This document shows, piece after piece, positions 27,331-35,421 of a stretch of 64,000 nucleotides of DNA (the stretch's first letter is position 1; each line of letters starts with the position of its first letter). The notes below the pieces were generated by a model. That model made no database searches and was not told the DNA's origin. It saw only the letters and a program-made list of their open reading frames with translations. The DNA comes from Nostoc sp. FACHB-973 (GTDB lineage Bacteria; Cyanobacteriota; Cyanobacteriia; Cyanobacteriales; Nostocaceae). Location of the stretch: contig NZ_JACJSJ010000002.1 of assembly GCF_014698115.1 (NCBI RefSeq), positions 1-64,000 on the forward strand, in the 5' to 3' direction. Both the position numbers and the translations under genes were made by a program.

Positions 27331-27720
27331 ATGAATATTCAAAACACCGAACCAAAAGCCCTCTTCCTCTCCCCTGACGGCAACGTATACCCCGATAACC
27401 TAATTTGCACTGGCATCATCCCCGCAGAACTCGACGGCAAACCCTGCCCCCATTCTCAAGCAGGACGCTTTCCTGGAATTAAACCCCTCAATCCTGAAGA
27501 CTCAAACTACACCATCGACAAAGGAAAACCAGGCGACCTCTGCCCAACCTGCGCCAAACAACAACTTGCACACCTTGGACACTGGCAAGGTCACAGAAAT
27601 CAAATATTCCCTGAAGAACTTCTATCATTGCGCTTGTTCAAGTGCCGGATGTGGCTATGGCTAGTTGTCCCAGGACTGCACGACCATGATGCAACCCAGC
27701 TTTTACCACAAAATCTATGA
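27331..27720 (+). CDS. Hypothetical protein, probably frameshifted
   Basis: The first about 85 of 129 codons look protein-like (KALFLSPDGNVYPDNLI, then CPHSQAGRFPGIKPLNP and CPTCAKQQ, a Cys-x-x-Cys). After that the composition changes. The next frame over the same DNA reads TLDTGKVTEIKYSLKNFYHC then ACSSAGCGYG, which looks far more natural, before a TAG at 27662. That frame then continues LSQDCTTMMQPSFYHKIYEM. A one-base shift near 27560-27580 and a TGG-to-TAG change would restore one longer Cys-containing protein. No function is known. Confidence 0.45.
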   Translation: MNIQNTEPKALFLSPDGNVYPDNLICTGIIPAELDGKPCPHSQAGRFPGIKPLNPEDSNYTIDKGKPGDLCPTCAKQQLAHLGHWQGHRNQIFPEELLSLRLFKCRMWLWLVVPGLHDHDATQLLPQNL

Positions 27721-27861
27721 GATGAGAGTGTTTAGAAGCGATGAAAACACACTCACAACAGCAACCCGACAACAAAATCACAAATCTTGTCAAAAGCCAG
27801 CAAATAAGTTTCCGAGGCTTCCTGCTGGCTCTTGGCTCCCTAACAAAAGGAGACATTCACC

Positions 27862-28080
27862 ATGATAAAACCAGTTATTGCCCAAAATCATCCTTGGGTG
27901 ATAGTAAAAACTGTAGTTATTACCCAATCTCACACTGTCGCCCGTTTTGCTAACCGCCAAGATGCAGACGACCATTTAAGATTTTTGCGTCGAACTATTC
28001 CCAATGGAGGTTTTGAGATTATGTTTGAACCGCCAAATGATGTAAAAGAACAAAAAAAGGAGTCTAAATTAGGCTCCTAA
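27862..28080 (+). CDS. Small hypothetical protein
   Basis: The 72-residue product is preceded by a good AAAGGAG ribosome site at about 27847. The sequence (MIKPVIAQNHPWVIVKTVV, then ARFANRQDADDHLRFLRRTI) has the look of a small alpha/beta protein with alternating hydrophobics and a helix. I recognise no named family. It is the last gene of the inserted segment before the repeat next to ndhF. Confidence 0.6.
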   Translation: MIKPVIAQNHPWVIVKTVVITQSHTVARFANRQDADDHLRFLRRTIPNGGFEIMFEPPNDVKEQKKESKLGS

Positions 28081-28096
28081 AAAATTTGGGGTGAAA

Positions 28097-28215
28097 GGGC
28101 GGTTAGAAACCGCGTCTACAGAGGCAAAACCCAGCGACCTGGGTTTCAAAAATGTAATTCTTCCTTAGTCCGCGCAGGCGGACTTTGTTTGTGTAGCCGC
28201 GAATTCTATTCGCCC
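28097..28215. mobile_element. MITE-like palindromic element beside ndhF
   Basis: The ends are imperfect inverted repeats of about 32 bases (left GGGCGGTTAGAAACCGCG, right reading back as GGGCGAATAGAATTCGCG). Two small hairpins lie inside (AAACCCAGC region; AGTCCGCGCAGGCGGACT). It has no coding capacity and lies 24 bases from the ndhF stop. It may mark one edge of the inserted segment or be an independent arrival. Confidence 0.65.
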
Positions 28216-28238
28216 TGACTCTAAATTGACTACACAAA

Positions 28239-30350
28239 TCAGGTCACACCAAAAACAATCACTAAACCCAAAACAGCCCCAAACACAATTAAGGCATAGA
28301 ATTGAGCGCGACCGTTTTCTAGATATTTCAAACCTTCGCCGCTGACAAGGGTGAAGAAGCCTGTGAGGTTAACTGCACCATCGACAACGCGGAAGTCAAC
28401 TTCCATAACTTGTCTAGCTACGCGACGCAAGCCTAAGACAAAAACACGATGGTAAATGTCATCAAAGTACCACTTGTTGAGGGATAACTCGTAAAGTGGT
28501 TTGATTTTAGCAGCGATCGCAGCCGGGTCAATTTTACCCCGCAAGTACATCAACAAAGCCAAGGTAATGCCAACCACGGAAATTGCCACTGAAGCACCCG
28601 CCATAATATAAAACTCTGTCGGGTCGAACTCGGCAGCTTTTTCTAAAACTTCCGAGAGGGTTTCAGTGGGTGGAAAGACAAATTCCTCGAAGTAATTGGC
28701 AAAGGGAGTTCCTACCAAACCAATCAAAATCGAAGGTACTGCCAAAACTGCTAAAGGCAGAGTCATTGTCCACGGCGACTCGTGAGGGGAGTCGCTGTGA
28801 TGTCCGTGGGAGTCATGGGAGTCATGGGAATCATGATGGCCACCAGTTGCCGCCAATTCTCCTTTTTTCATTGCCCCAGGGCCAAAATTCGGCACTGGTT
28901 CTTCTGACTCTAATTCCAGGACGATTGTCGCTGCCTTCTTGAGTTTTTCCTTGATTTTGTCGTCATTCCCCCGGAATTTGCCTTCAAATGTCATGAAGTA
29001 CATTCTAAACATGTAAAAAGCAGTAATCCCGGCGGTTAGCCAGCCAATCAACCAGAGGAATGGGTTAGCTTGAAAAGCTTGCCCCAGAATTTCATCTTTT
29101 GACCAGAACCCAGCGAAGGGGGGGATACCAGAAATTGCCAAGCAACCAATCAAAAAGGTAGTTGCCGTGACTGGCATATACTTCCGCAGTCCTCCCATCA
29201 TCCGCATATCTTGGGCTAAGGCGGGATCGTGACCGACGACACCTTCCATACCGTGAATTACGGAGCCTGAACCCAAGAACAGCATCGCTTTGAAATAGGC
29301 ATGGGTCATCAGGTGGAATAGTCCAGCACTGTAGGAACCTATTCCCATTGCCATCACCATGTAACCGAGTTGGGAAATGGTGGAATAAGCCAAACCCTTT
29401 TTGATGTCGTTTTGGGTAATGGCAATGCTTGCTCCCAAAAACGCCGTAAATGCCCCAGTAAAGGCAATAACGTTCATTGCTGCTGGGACATGTTCAAATA
29501 CTGGGTACATCCGGGCTACCAGGAAAACACCTGCTGCCACCATTGTTGCCGCGTGAATCAAGGCAGAAATGGGGGTGGGGCCTTCCATTGCATCTGGTAG
29601 CCACACGTGCAGAGGGAATTGGGCGGATTTCGCCACTGGGCCGAGGAAAACTAAAATCGCAAACAGGACAGCGAGAAAATTGCTGATAGAACCTGTTTCT
29701 ACGAGTTGGGCGAGGCGATCGCCCATAATGTTAAAATCAAAGCTTCCCGTTGCCCAGAACAGCCCTAAAATTCCCAACAAAAGACCAAAGTCGCCCACGC
29801 GGTTGGTTACGAATGCTTTTTGAGCGGCATCTGCTGCTGACTTGCGATCGTACCAAAAGCCGACCAGCAAGTAGGAACACATCCCGACAAGTTCCCAGAA
29901 TATATAAATCTGTACTAGGTTGGGGCTAAGCACCAGACCTAACATTGAAGAGCCAAATAAACTGAGATAAGCATAAAACCGCACGTAACCGGGATCGTGA
30001 GCCATGTAGCCATCGGTATAAACCATGACCAAGCAGGCTACTGTTGTCACAATCACCAGCATTAGGGCTGTCAGGTGGTCAACAGTGTAGCCCATGCTCA
30101 GGTGAAAATTGCCTGCCGCAGCCCACTCCAGAGTATGGGTATAAGTCGGATGTCCTTGAACTTGACTCCACAACAAGGCAAACGACAGCACCATAGCTGC
30201 TCCCATTAGGGAGATAATTACTAAAGCGTTCAACTGCCGCAGGCTGTTTGTTACCTGATTCAACGAGATTAACCCTAGACCGACCAGCATTGCCCCAAAA
30301 AGAGGTAACACTGGAATCAGCCAGGCATACTGATAGATTACTTCCATCAC
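28239..30350 (-). CDS. ndhF: NAD(P)H-quinone oxidoreductase subunit 5 (NdhF, NDH-1)
   Basis: The 703-residue membrane protein is the largest antiporter-like NDH-1 subunit. The N-terminal proton-channel region has SMGYTVDHLTALMLV and FWELVGMCSYLLVGFWY; the core has FPLHVWLPDAMEGPTPISAL and NDIKKGLAYSTISQLGYM. A cytosolic loop near residues 505-522 is rich in His, Asp and Ser (HDSHDSHGHH). The long C-terminal helix and last membrane segment are present. It joins NdhD in proton pumping in the thylakoid. The style and length suggest NdhF1. It is read toward ndhD but separated from it by the accessory segment. Confidence 0.96.
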   Translation of the reverse strand: MMEVIYQYAWLIPVLPLFGAMLVGLGLISLNQVTNSLRQLNALVIISLMGAAMVLSFALLWSQVQGHPTYTHTLEWAAAGNFHLSMGYTVDHLTALMLVIVTTVACLVMVYTDGYMAHDPGYVRFYAYLSLFGSSMLGLVLSPNLVQIYIFWELVGMCSYLLVGFWYDRKSAADAAQKAFVTNRVGDFGLLLGILGLFWATGSFDFNIMGDRLAQLVETGSISNFLAVLFAILVFLGPVAKSAQFPLHVWLPDAMEGPTPISALIHAATMVAAGVFLVARMYPVFEHVPAAMNVIAFTGAFTAFLGASIAITQNDIKKGLAYSTISQLGYMVMAMGIGSYSAGLFHLMTHAYFKAMLFLGSGSVIHGMEGVVGHDPALAQDMRMMGGLRKYMPVTATTFLIGCLAISGIPPFAGFWSKDEILGQAFQANPFLWLIGWLTAGITAFYMFRMYFMTFEGKFRGNDDKIKEKLKKAATIVLELESEEPVPNFGPGAMKKGELAATGGHHDSHDSHDSHGHHSDSPHESPWTMTLPLAVLAVPSILIGLVGTPFANYFEEFVFPPTETLSEVLEKAAEFDPTEFYIMAGASVAISVVGITLALLMYLRGKIDPAAIAAKIKPLYELSLNKWYFDDIYHRVFVLGLRRVARQVMEVDFRVVDGAVNLTGFFTLVSGEGLKYLENGRAQFYALIVFGAVLGLVIVFGVT

Positions 30351-30423
30351 TGACGCCTACATTTTAGAATTCTTGACTAGCGTGTCGGAACTGTTAACAA
30401 TTGTGACACACACCCTTTAGGAT

Positions 30424-30454
30424 AAAATAACCCACCCAAAGCTCATTGGGTGGG
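30424..30454 (-). terminator. Hairpin upstream of ndhF, possible terminator of the thioredoxin gene
   Basis: A perfect 9-bp stem CCCACCCAA/TTGGGTGGG (30431-30439 with 30446-30454) has a 6-base loop. On the minus strand TTATTTTAT follows. It lies about 175 bases after the thioredoxin stop and 80 bases before ndhF. Confidence 0.5.
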
Positions 30455-30477
30455 GTGTTAAGCATGGTTTTAGATTT

Positions 30478-30610
30478 GGGCATTGGGCATTGGGCATTGG
30501 GCATTGGGGATGCTGCTAGCTTTCTTCTCTACGATAGGCTGCGCCAACGGGACTTTTAGCCCGTGCTGAGTTTAGAGTTATTCTCCCTCATCTCCCTCAT
30601 CTCCCTCATC
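30478..30610. repeat. GGGCATT and CTCCCTCAT tandem repeats
   Basis: Four to five copies of the heptamer GGGCATT (30478-30510) are followed by three copies of CTCCCTCAT (30583-30610). Together with the hairpin, they fill the 279-base gap between the thioredoxin gene and ndhF. Any ndhF promoter must lie here or come from upstream. Confidence 0.8.
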
Positions 30611-30629
30611 TTCCCATGCCCCATTTCCA

Positions 30630-31016
30630 TCAAGCTGAGCGACACTCCAAGTCAACAGTTTTGGAACCCTTGTAGATTTTAGGGCAACTGCTGTAGCTGA
30701 CTTTGATATCTTCTAAAGCTAGGCGTAAATCTTCTCTACCACGAAAACCTTCCAAGCGATGCCGAATGCTGCCATTTTCAATCAATAGTAGAGTGGGCAG
30801 TGATTTGAGCTTATAAGTAGTAGACAATTTAAAATTTTGATCGGCGTTAACCACGACCAATTTAATTTCTTCGCCACATTGGGCTTGAAATTGCAACAAA
30901 AGTGGGTGGATAATCCGACACAACCCACACCAAGGGGCTTCAAAATTAACTAAGACAGGAATTGGAGATTCTAAAACTTCTTGAGTAAATGTCCGCTCAC
31001 TAACCGACAACACCAT
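30630..31016 (-). CDS. Thioredoxin-family protein with a C-terminal cysteine tail
   Basis: The 128-residue protein has a thioredoxin fold with active site W29-C30-G-L-C33, the cis-proline segment SLPTLLLIENG and the usual VNFEAPWC strand. The first residue of the usual GP pair is kept but the second differs (CGLC rather than CGPC), which shifts redox potential in related proteins. After the fold, about 25 extra residues carry C111 and C125. It probably reduces cytosolic disulfides; the specific target is unknown. The next gene on the same strand is ndhF, but repeats and a hairpin separate them. Confidence 0.88.
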   Translation of the reverse strand: MVLSVSERTFTQEVLESPIPVLVNFEAPWCGLCRIIHPLLLQFQAQCGEEIKLVVVNADQNFKLSTTYKLKSLPTLLLIENGSIRHRLEGFRGREDLRLALEDIKVSYSSCPKIYKGSKTVDLECRSA

Positions 31017-31421
31017 GACGCCTCTTGGATTATAGGGTTTTTATATCAAACTAGCTATCTATCTGCACTCAATTTCTTAGTGCTGAGTATCAAGTCCTGG
31101 AGCCACCTGCTCCATATTTCGTCTCCAAATATGGAGCAGGTGGCGTAGCTGAGTGGAACTCCATAACTAAAGTTAGAGGATTGAATAAGGAAATCGTTTG
31201 TTTTTCTTGAGGACTCAAGTGGGGGTAATGACTACTTGCCAAACAATGAATAATAGTGTAATTGATTTGACTCAGTAACTAGAATCCATTGCCCAGCAGT
31301 GGTTCGGTGAAAGATTAGTAAGCCAGTAAATTCTGTTGGCATACTCCTATGGACAAGCAAGCTACGCGCAGCGTTCCGAAGGAAAGCCCAAACTAGGCAT
31401 CGCTGCTTTCAGGACAGAAAT
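31017..31421. other. Intergenic region with a perfect 18-bp hairpin
   Basis: The 405-base spacer contains the thioredoxin promoter region and a perfect inverted repeat at 31102-31144. It also has a scattered repeat at about 31350-31410 (CAAGCTACGCGCAGCGTTCC-like) of the GCGTAGC class seen elsewhere in the window. I see no RNA gene. Confidence 0.5.
31102..31144. repeat. Perfect 18-bp inverted repeat
   Basis: The arms GCCACCTGCTCCATATTT and AAATATGGAGCAGGTGGC flank the 7-base loop CGTCTCC. There is no T tract on either side, so it is not a typical terminator. It may be a small mobile palindrome or an RNA hairpin. Confidence 0.75.
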
Positions 31422-31739
31422 TTGAGGACACAGAATAGTTTAGACATAGATTTAGTGCGTTTCAGTGTCTGGGATCAAAAAGCCAGGACAACTTTCATGG
31501 TGGCTTTTTTGGACATTAAATTCCTGATTGCTGTCGCCGCCTGGGAATTGAGACTAAATCCGTCATTTACTCCCCAGGATTGGCAACTGATCAACACCTA
31601 CCAATATAAAATTTCAAGTTCACTGAATGTACCCCCACTGAATAAATCTTTGAATTTATCGTACATTGATTCGGGGGCAATTGATAAGCTGAAATTTTTA
31701 TCGACTTTGAATTTTATGCTGACAATGGGGATCGGTTAA
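31422..31739 (+). CDS. Possible small hypothetical protein
   Basis: An open frame of 105 codons begins at TTG; the first ATG is at 31497 (MVAFLDIKFLIAVAAWELRL). The internal sequence (PSFTPQDWQLINTYQYKISS) looks like real protein, but there is no clear ribosome site and no family match that I know. Its last four bases overlap the end of the convergent NnrU-type gene. I am not sure it is expressed. Confidence 0.35.
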   Translation: MRTQNSLDIDLVRFSVWDQKARTTFMVAFLDIKFLIAVAAWELRLNPSFTPQDWQLINTYQYKISSSLNVPPLNKSLNLSYIDSGAIDKLKFLSTLNFMLTMGIG

Positions 31740-32458
31740 AATTCCCATCTTATCGTACCAGTTGCTTCTAGCAATAGAGGGTGCGACCACCAAAGCAAAG
31801 CCACAAAAATTGCAACTCCTAAATAGGCAGGACGGAGAAATTCCTGCCATTTGATAGATTGACGGCCGTCAATAATTGCTTTGAAGGGAATAATTGAAGT
31901 CCGCTCTTTGACGATTTCAAAGGCTTCTCCATAGCGTAACCTCAAGCGTCGATCGCCGTGCCAGACCCCAAACAAGTGATGTAATACCAAGCCAATGGAG
32001 GTCACAAGGGTAAAAGTAGTACCCAGCCAGAGAGTGTGGGCAATACACCAAATTATTTGTCCTACCATCTGGGGGTGACGAGTAATCCGAATAATTCCTG
32101 TTTCGTAGAGATGAACTTCAGGCTTTTGAATGGCAGCAATTTCTAGTAGATTGAAGGTAGCAGGATATAAAAACAAAAACGAGATTGCTGAGAGTACCCA
32201 AACAACTTCTCGCACTCCGGGCACTCCCTGTACCTGCCAAAGTTGCAAACCATCATAGCGATGCCCAAAAAAGTAAATAATTAAGATTACAGCCAATGGT
32301 AGGCTGACTAATGCAAAAAGAATACGATAAAGCCTCGGCCCAATGTATTTTTCGGCCCTTGGGCGCAAAGCAGCGCCTCCACTGTGAGCGATCGCAAAAA
32401 CTATTTCTAACCCCAGTATGACAAAATGACTGGGTGTCAACCATGAAATCGGCATCAT
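31736..32458 (-). CDS. NnrU-family integral membrane protein
   Basis: I choose the start MMPISWLTPSHFV (32458); the frame is open 18 codons further. The 240-residue product has about six membrane helices and the NnrU signature: an early HSGGAALRPR region, then IIRITRHPQMVGQ and GDRRLRLRYGEAFE near the C-terminus. NnrU relatives include denitrification-linked proteins and plant 15-cis-zeta-carotene isomerase (Z-ISO), which binds heme. A carotenoid role is possible in a cyanobacterium but unproven here. It is divergent from rbcR. Confidence 0.8.
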   Translation of the reverse strand: MMPISWLTPSHFVILGLEIVFAIAHSGGAALRPRAEKYIGPRLYRILFALVSLPLAVILIIYFFGHRYDGLQLWQVQGVPGVREVVWVLSAISFLFLYPATFNLLEIAAIQKPEVHLYETGIIRITRHPQMVGQIIWCIAHTLWLGTTFTLVTSIGLVLHHLFGVWHGDRRLRLRYGEAFEIVKERTSIIPFKAIIDGRQSIKWQEFLRPAYLGVAIFVALLWWSHPLLLEATGTIRWEF

Positions 32459-32671
32459 AATACACGGGTGAAGTAATTTAAAGAAAACTGAATTCAGTAC
32501 AACCAATACCACAAAGTATTCAAAAGGGGACTTTAGTCAAGATGTTGTGCTACTGTCTTTTTCGAGTCAAGTCTTAAAGTTTAAGATGCAACAAATCATA
32601 CCTAGCCCATTGGTGGCAAAGGTGATTTCTTGCTTACATCCGCTCCTTTCAAAGTTTGTGGGTTGAGCCTT

Positions 32672-33685
32672 ATGTCTGACCTTCCTTTCACTTTAGATCA
32701 GTTACGTATCCTCAAAGCGATCGCTGTAGAAGGGAGCTTCAAGCGCGCTGCTGATAGTCTTTATGTCTCCCAACCTGCCGTCAGCTTGCAAGTGCAAAAT
32801 CTCGAACGGCAGCTCGATGTTCCTTTATTCGATCGTGGAGGACGACGCGCCCAATTAACCGAAGCTGGGCATCTACTCTTAAGCTACGGTGAAAAAATCC
32901 TCAGTTTGTGTCAGGAAACCTGCCGCGCCATTGAGGATTTGCAAAATCTCCAAGGCGGTACTTTAATTGTCGGTGCTTCTCAAACCACCGGCACTTATCT
33001 TTTGCCGAGAATGATCGGTATGTTCCGACAAAGATATCCAGATGTGGCAGTGCAATTGCACGTCCACTCCACTCGACGCACTGCTTGGAGTGTCGCCAAT
33101 GGACAAGTCGATCTTGCCATCATCGGTGGTGAGATTCCCGGTGAACTAGCAGAATCTTTAGAAGTTATTCCTTACGCTGAAGATGAACTAGCACTGATTT
33201 TACCTGTCTTTCATCCCTTAGCCAAACTGGAAAAAATCCAAAGAGAAGACCTATATAAATTACAATTCATTGCTTTAGATTCCCAATCGACAATCCGCAA
33301 AGTAATTGACCAAGTTTTAGCACGTTGTGAAATTGATACTAGGCGTTTTAAAGTTGAAATGGAACTCAATTCCATTGAAGCAATTAAAAATGCTGTGCAA
33401 TCTGGCTTGGGAGCTGCATTTGTCTCCACCAGCGCCATCGCTAAGGAACTACAAATGGGCGTTCTCCATAGTGCCACCATTGAAAACGTCGTCGTCAAAC
33501 GAACACTATGGCTGATTTTTAATCCCAATCGTTATAGATCCAAAGCCGCAGAAGCCTTTAGTCAAGAAATTTTGCCCCAGTTCGCTAACCCTGGATGGAA
33601 CCAAGATGTGTTAACATTGACACAAAAAAACATAGTTCTAACTACATTGGATATAGCAACGCCCACCTCCCCCGGCGAAGACTAA
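32672..33685 (+). CDS. rbcR: LysR-type regulator RbcR
   Basis: The chosen start is [18 protein letters not shown] (32672), the standard start of cyanobacterial RbcR/Ycf30; an in-frame ATG 14 codons upstream has no support. The 337-residue product has the N-terminal winged HTH ([20 protein letters not shown]) and the LysR effector-binding domain ([18 protein letters not shown]). RbcR controls Rubisco and carbon-uptake genes in response to Calvin-cycle metabolites; relatives include NdhR/CcmR and CmpR. Its position near ndhF fits carbon and electron-flow control. Confidence in RbcR over NdhR is moderate. Confidence 0.85.
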   Translation: MSDLPFTLDQLRILKAIAVEGSFKRAADSLYVSQPAVSLQVQNLERQLDVPLFDRGGRRAQLTEAGHLLLSYGEKILSLCQETCRAIEDLQNLQGGTLIVGASQTTGTYLLPRMIGMFRQRYPDVAVQLHVHSTRRTAWSVANGQVDLAIIGGEIPGELAESLEVIPYAEDELALILPVFHPLAKLEKIQREDLYKLQFIALDSQSTIRKVIDQVLARCEIDTRRFKVEMELNSIEAIKNAVQSGLGAAFVSTSAIAKELQMGVLHSATIENVVVKRTLWLIFNPNRYRSKAAEAFSQEILPQFANPGWNQDVLTLTQKNIVLTTLDIATPTSPGED

Positions 33686-33997
33686 AATCTGGTCATTAGT
33701 CCTAACCTCACCTACAGGACGCTTGTCTGCGACACGCTACGCCTTGGCGTAGCTTCCTTCGACCCAGGAGTACGAAAAGCCGCCCTTCCAGCGTCCATGT
33801 CATTTGTTTTTTGCAAATGACCAAATAATTCGTAATTCGTAATTCGTAATTATTACCCCAAGTGCTGTAGACAAGCTAGGGATTTAACATAAAGAAAAAG
33901 TTTCCTGTTCTTGATAAAGAAATTTAGTTTCTGTGTAAGCTGAACGAATTACGAATTATCAATTACGAATTATTTTGACTAATGACTAATCACGAAA
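33686..33997. other. Repeat-filled gap between rbcR and the kinase gene
   Basis: The 312 bases contain a GCTACGCC-TT-GGCGTAGC palindrome (33736-33753) within a scattered GCGTAGC-type repeat. Three copies of AATTCGT follow at 33828-33850. The complementary ACGAATT units with TGACTAA copies lie at 33945-33992, just before the kinase start. No promoter stands out. Confidence 0.6.
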
Positions 33998-35395
33998 ATG
34001 GAAGTTTACTGTACTCGCCCACGTTGCCCACGCCCACAAAACTATTTTCCCGATTTAGATGATATTACAACCCTGAAAACAACGCAGCAAAAGTACTGTA
34101 CGAGTTGTGGTATGCCACTGTTACTTGATGGTCGATATGTAACCATGAAGTTGTTAGGAAGAGGTGGATTTGGAGCAGCATTTTTGGCACGCGATCGCCG
34201 AATTCCCGGAATGCGTCAATGCGTAGTAAAACAGTTTCAACCAGCGGGAAATTTAACCTCGACTCAACTGCACCAAGCACAGATAATGTTTGAGAGAGAG
34301 GCAGAAGTTTTAGCCCAAATAGGCAACGAACACGAGCAAATTCCTGACTTATTTGCCTTTTTTCCAGTGATAGTTAATAGCCTGCAATCAGGACAGCAAG
34401 ATCAATTTTTTTACTTAGTACAAGAATATATTGATGGGCAAAATCTAGAAGAAGAATTAACTCAACAGGGAAAATTTTCTGAACAACAAGTGTTAGAACT
34501 GTTGCAAGAAATCTTGAAGGTACTCAAGTTTGTCCATGAAAAAGGCATCATCCACAGAGACATCAAACCTTCTAACATCATGCGTCGTCGTGATGGGAAA
34601 CTCTTTCTCCTAGATTTTGGCGCAGTCAAACAAGTAGCAAATGTTGCATCAGGTGCAGCTTCTTCCACAGGAATTTATTCTATGGGATTTGCACCACCAG
34701 AACAAATGACTGGAGGTCAAGTATTTCCATCCACGGACTTATACGCCTTGGCTGTAACAGTGATTACCTTATTGACAGATAAAGAAGCAACTCAATTGTT
34801 TGATGCCTACAGCAACCAGTGGAAATGGCGAATGCAAGTGAATGTCAACCCTCGCCTTGCTAGCATTTTAGACAACATGCTTCTACCTGCTGCAAATCAA
34901 CGTTTCCAATCAGCCCAAGAAGTCCTAGATGCACTTAACTCACCGCCTCTAGCCGCGACACAAATTAATTCACGCTCTGTAACACTTCCCCCACAATCAT
35001 CTCAAAGTTCTAGTTCTCCTGTTCGTCGTAGTCCAGCAACTAAACCGACGTTTTCGACATTGGAATTACTGGGTGGAGCAGCTTTCAGTGGATTTGAGGG
35101 TGCATTGATAGCGATCGCCCTCTTCAGTCTAGTAAAATCACCAATCATCACTTTAACTGTTGCATCCCTAATTTTGGGGATACTTATATTTGCCCAAACC
35201 AGACGGTGGATTGAAAAGTTCGATTTATTAATTATTCCGACAATTACTTTTGCTATTATTTTTTTTCTACCCTTTTTACAAGGAAGTCTTGATATTCAAT
35301 CAGTAGTTGTTTTAGCAGTTGCAGCTAGTTTAGTAGCTATTTCGCTAACAGCCGTATTTCGACTTATTTATAAATTACTATCTCTCATACTTTAA
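33998..35395 (+). CDS. 4-Cys Ser/Thr protein kinase with C-terminal membrane helices
   Basis: The protein (465 residues) starts with four cysteines (C5, C10, C34, C37) forming the zinc-ribbon-like 4-Cys element common in cyanobacterial kinases. The Hanks-type kinase domain follows: glycine loop GRGGFG (54-59), K78, catalytic HRDIK (186-190) and DFG (206-208). A Ser-rich linker leads to about four hydrophobic segments in the last 110 residues, so the kinase is membrane-bound with its catalytic part in the cytosol. The first of three solute-binding-protein genes begins 26 bases downstream, which suggests co-transcription. Confidence 0.9.
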   Translation: MEVYCTRPRCPRPQNYFPDLDDITTLKTTQQKYCTSCGMPLLLDGRYVTMKLLGRGGFGAAFLARDRRIPGMRQCVVKQFQPAGNLTSTQLHQAQIMFEREAEVLAQIGNEHEQIPDLFAFFPVIVNSLQSGQQDQFFYLVQEYIDGQNLEEELTQQGKFSEQQVLELLQEILKVLKFVHEKGIIHRDIKPSNIMRRRDGKLFLLDFGAVKQVANVASGAASSTGIYSMGFAPPEQMTGGQVFPSTDLYALAVTVITLLTDKEATQLFDAYSNQWKWRMQVNVNPRLASILDNMLLPAANQRFQSAQEVLDALNSPPLAATQINSRSVTLPPQSSQSSSSPVRRSPATKPTFSTLELLGGAAFSGFEGALIAIALFSLVKSPIITLTVASLILGILIFAQTRRWIEKFDLLIIPTITFAIIFFLPFLQGSLDIQSVVVLAVAASLVAISLTAVFRLIYKLLSLIL

Positions 35396-35421
35396 AAAAC
35401 TCCTGGTGCTAACACCTACCT

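Noticed and set aside
27741..27953. 70-codon frame MKTHSQQQPDN... overlapping the small gene at 27862
   Set aside because: It overlaps a better-supported gene with a clear ribosome site; its C-terminal half is just the shifted reading of that gene.
34065..34280. Antisense frames inside the kinase and other long genes
   Set aside because: All are shadows of strongly supported genes on the other strand or in another frame.
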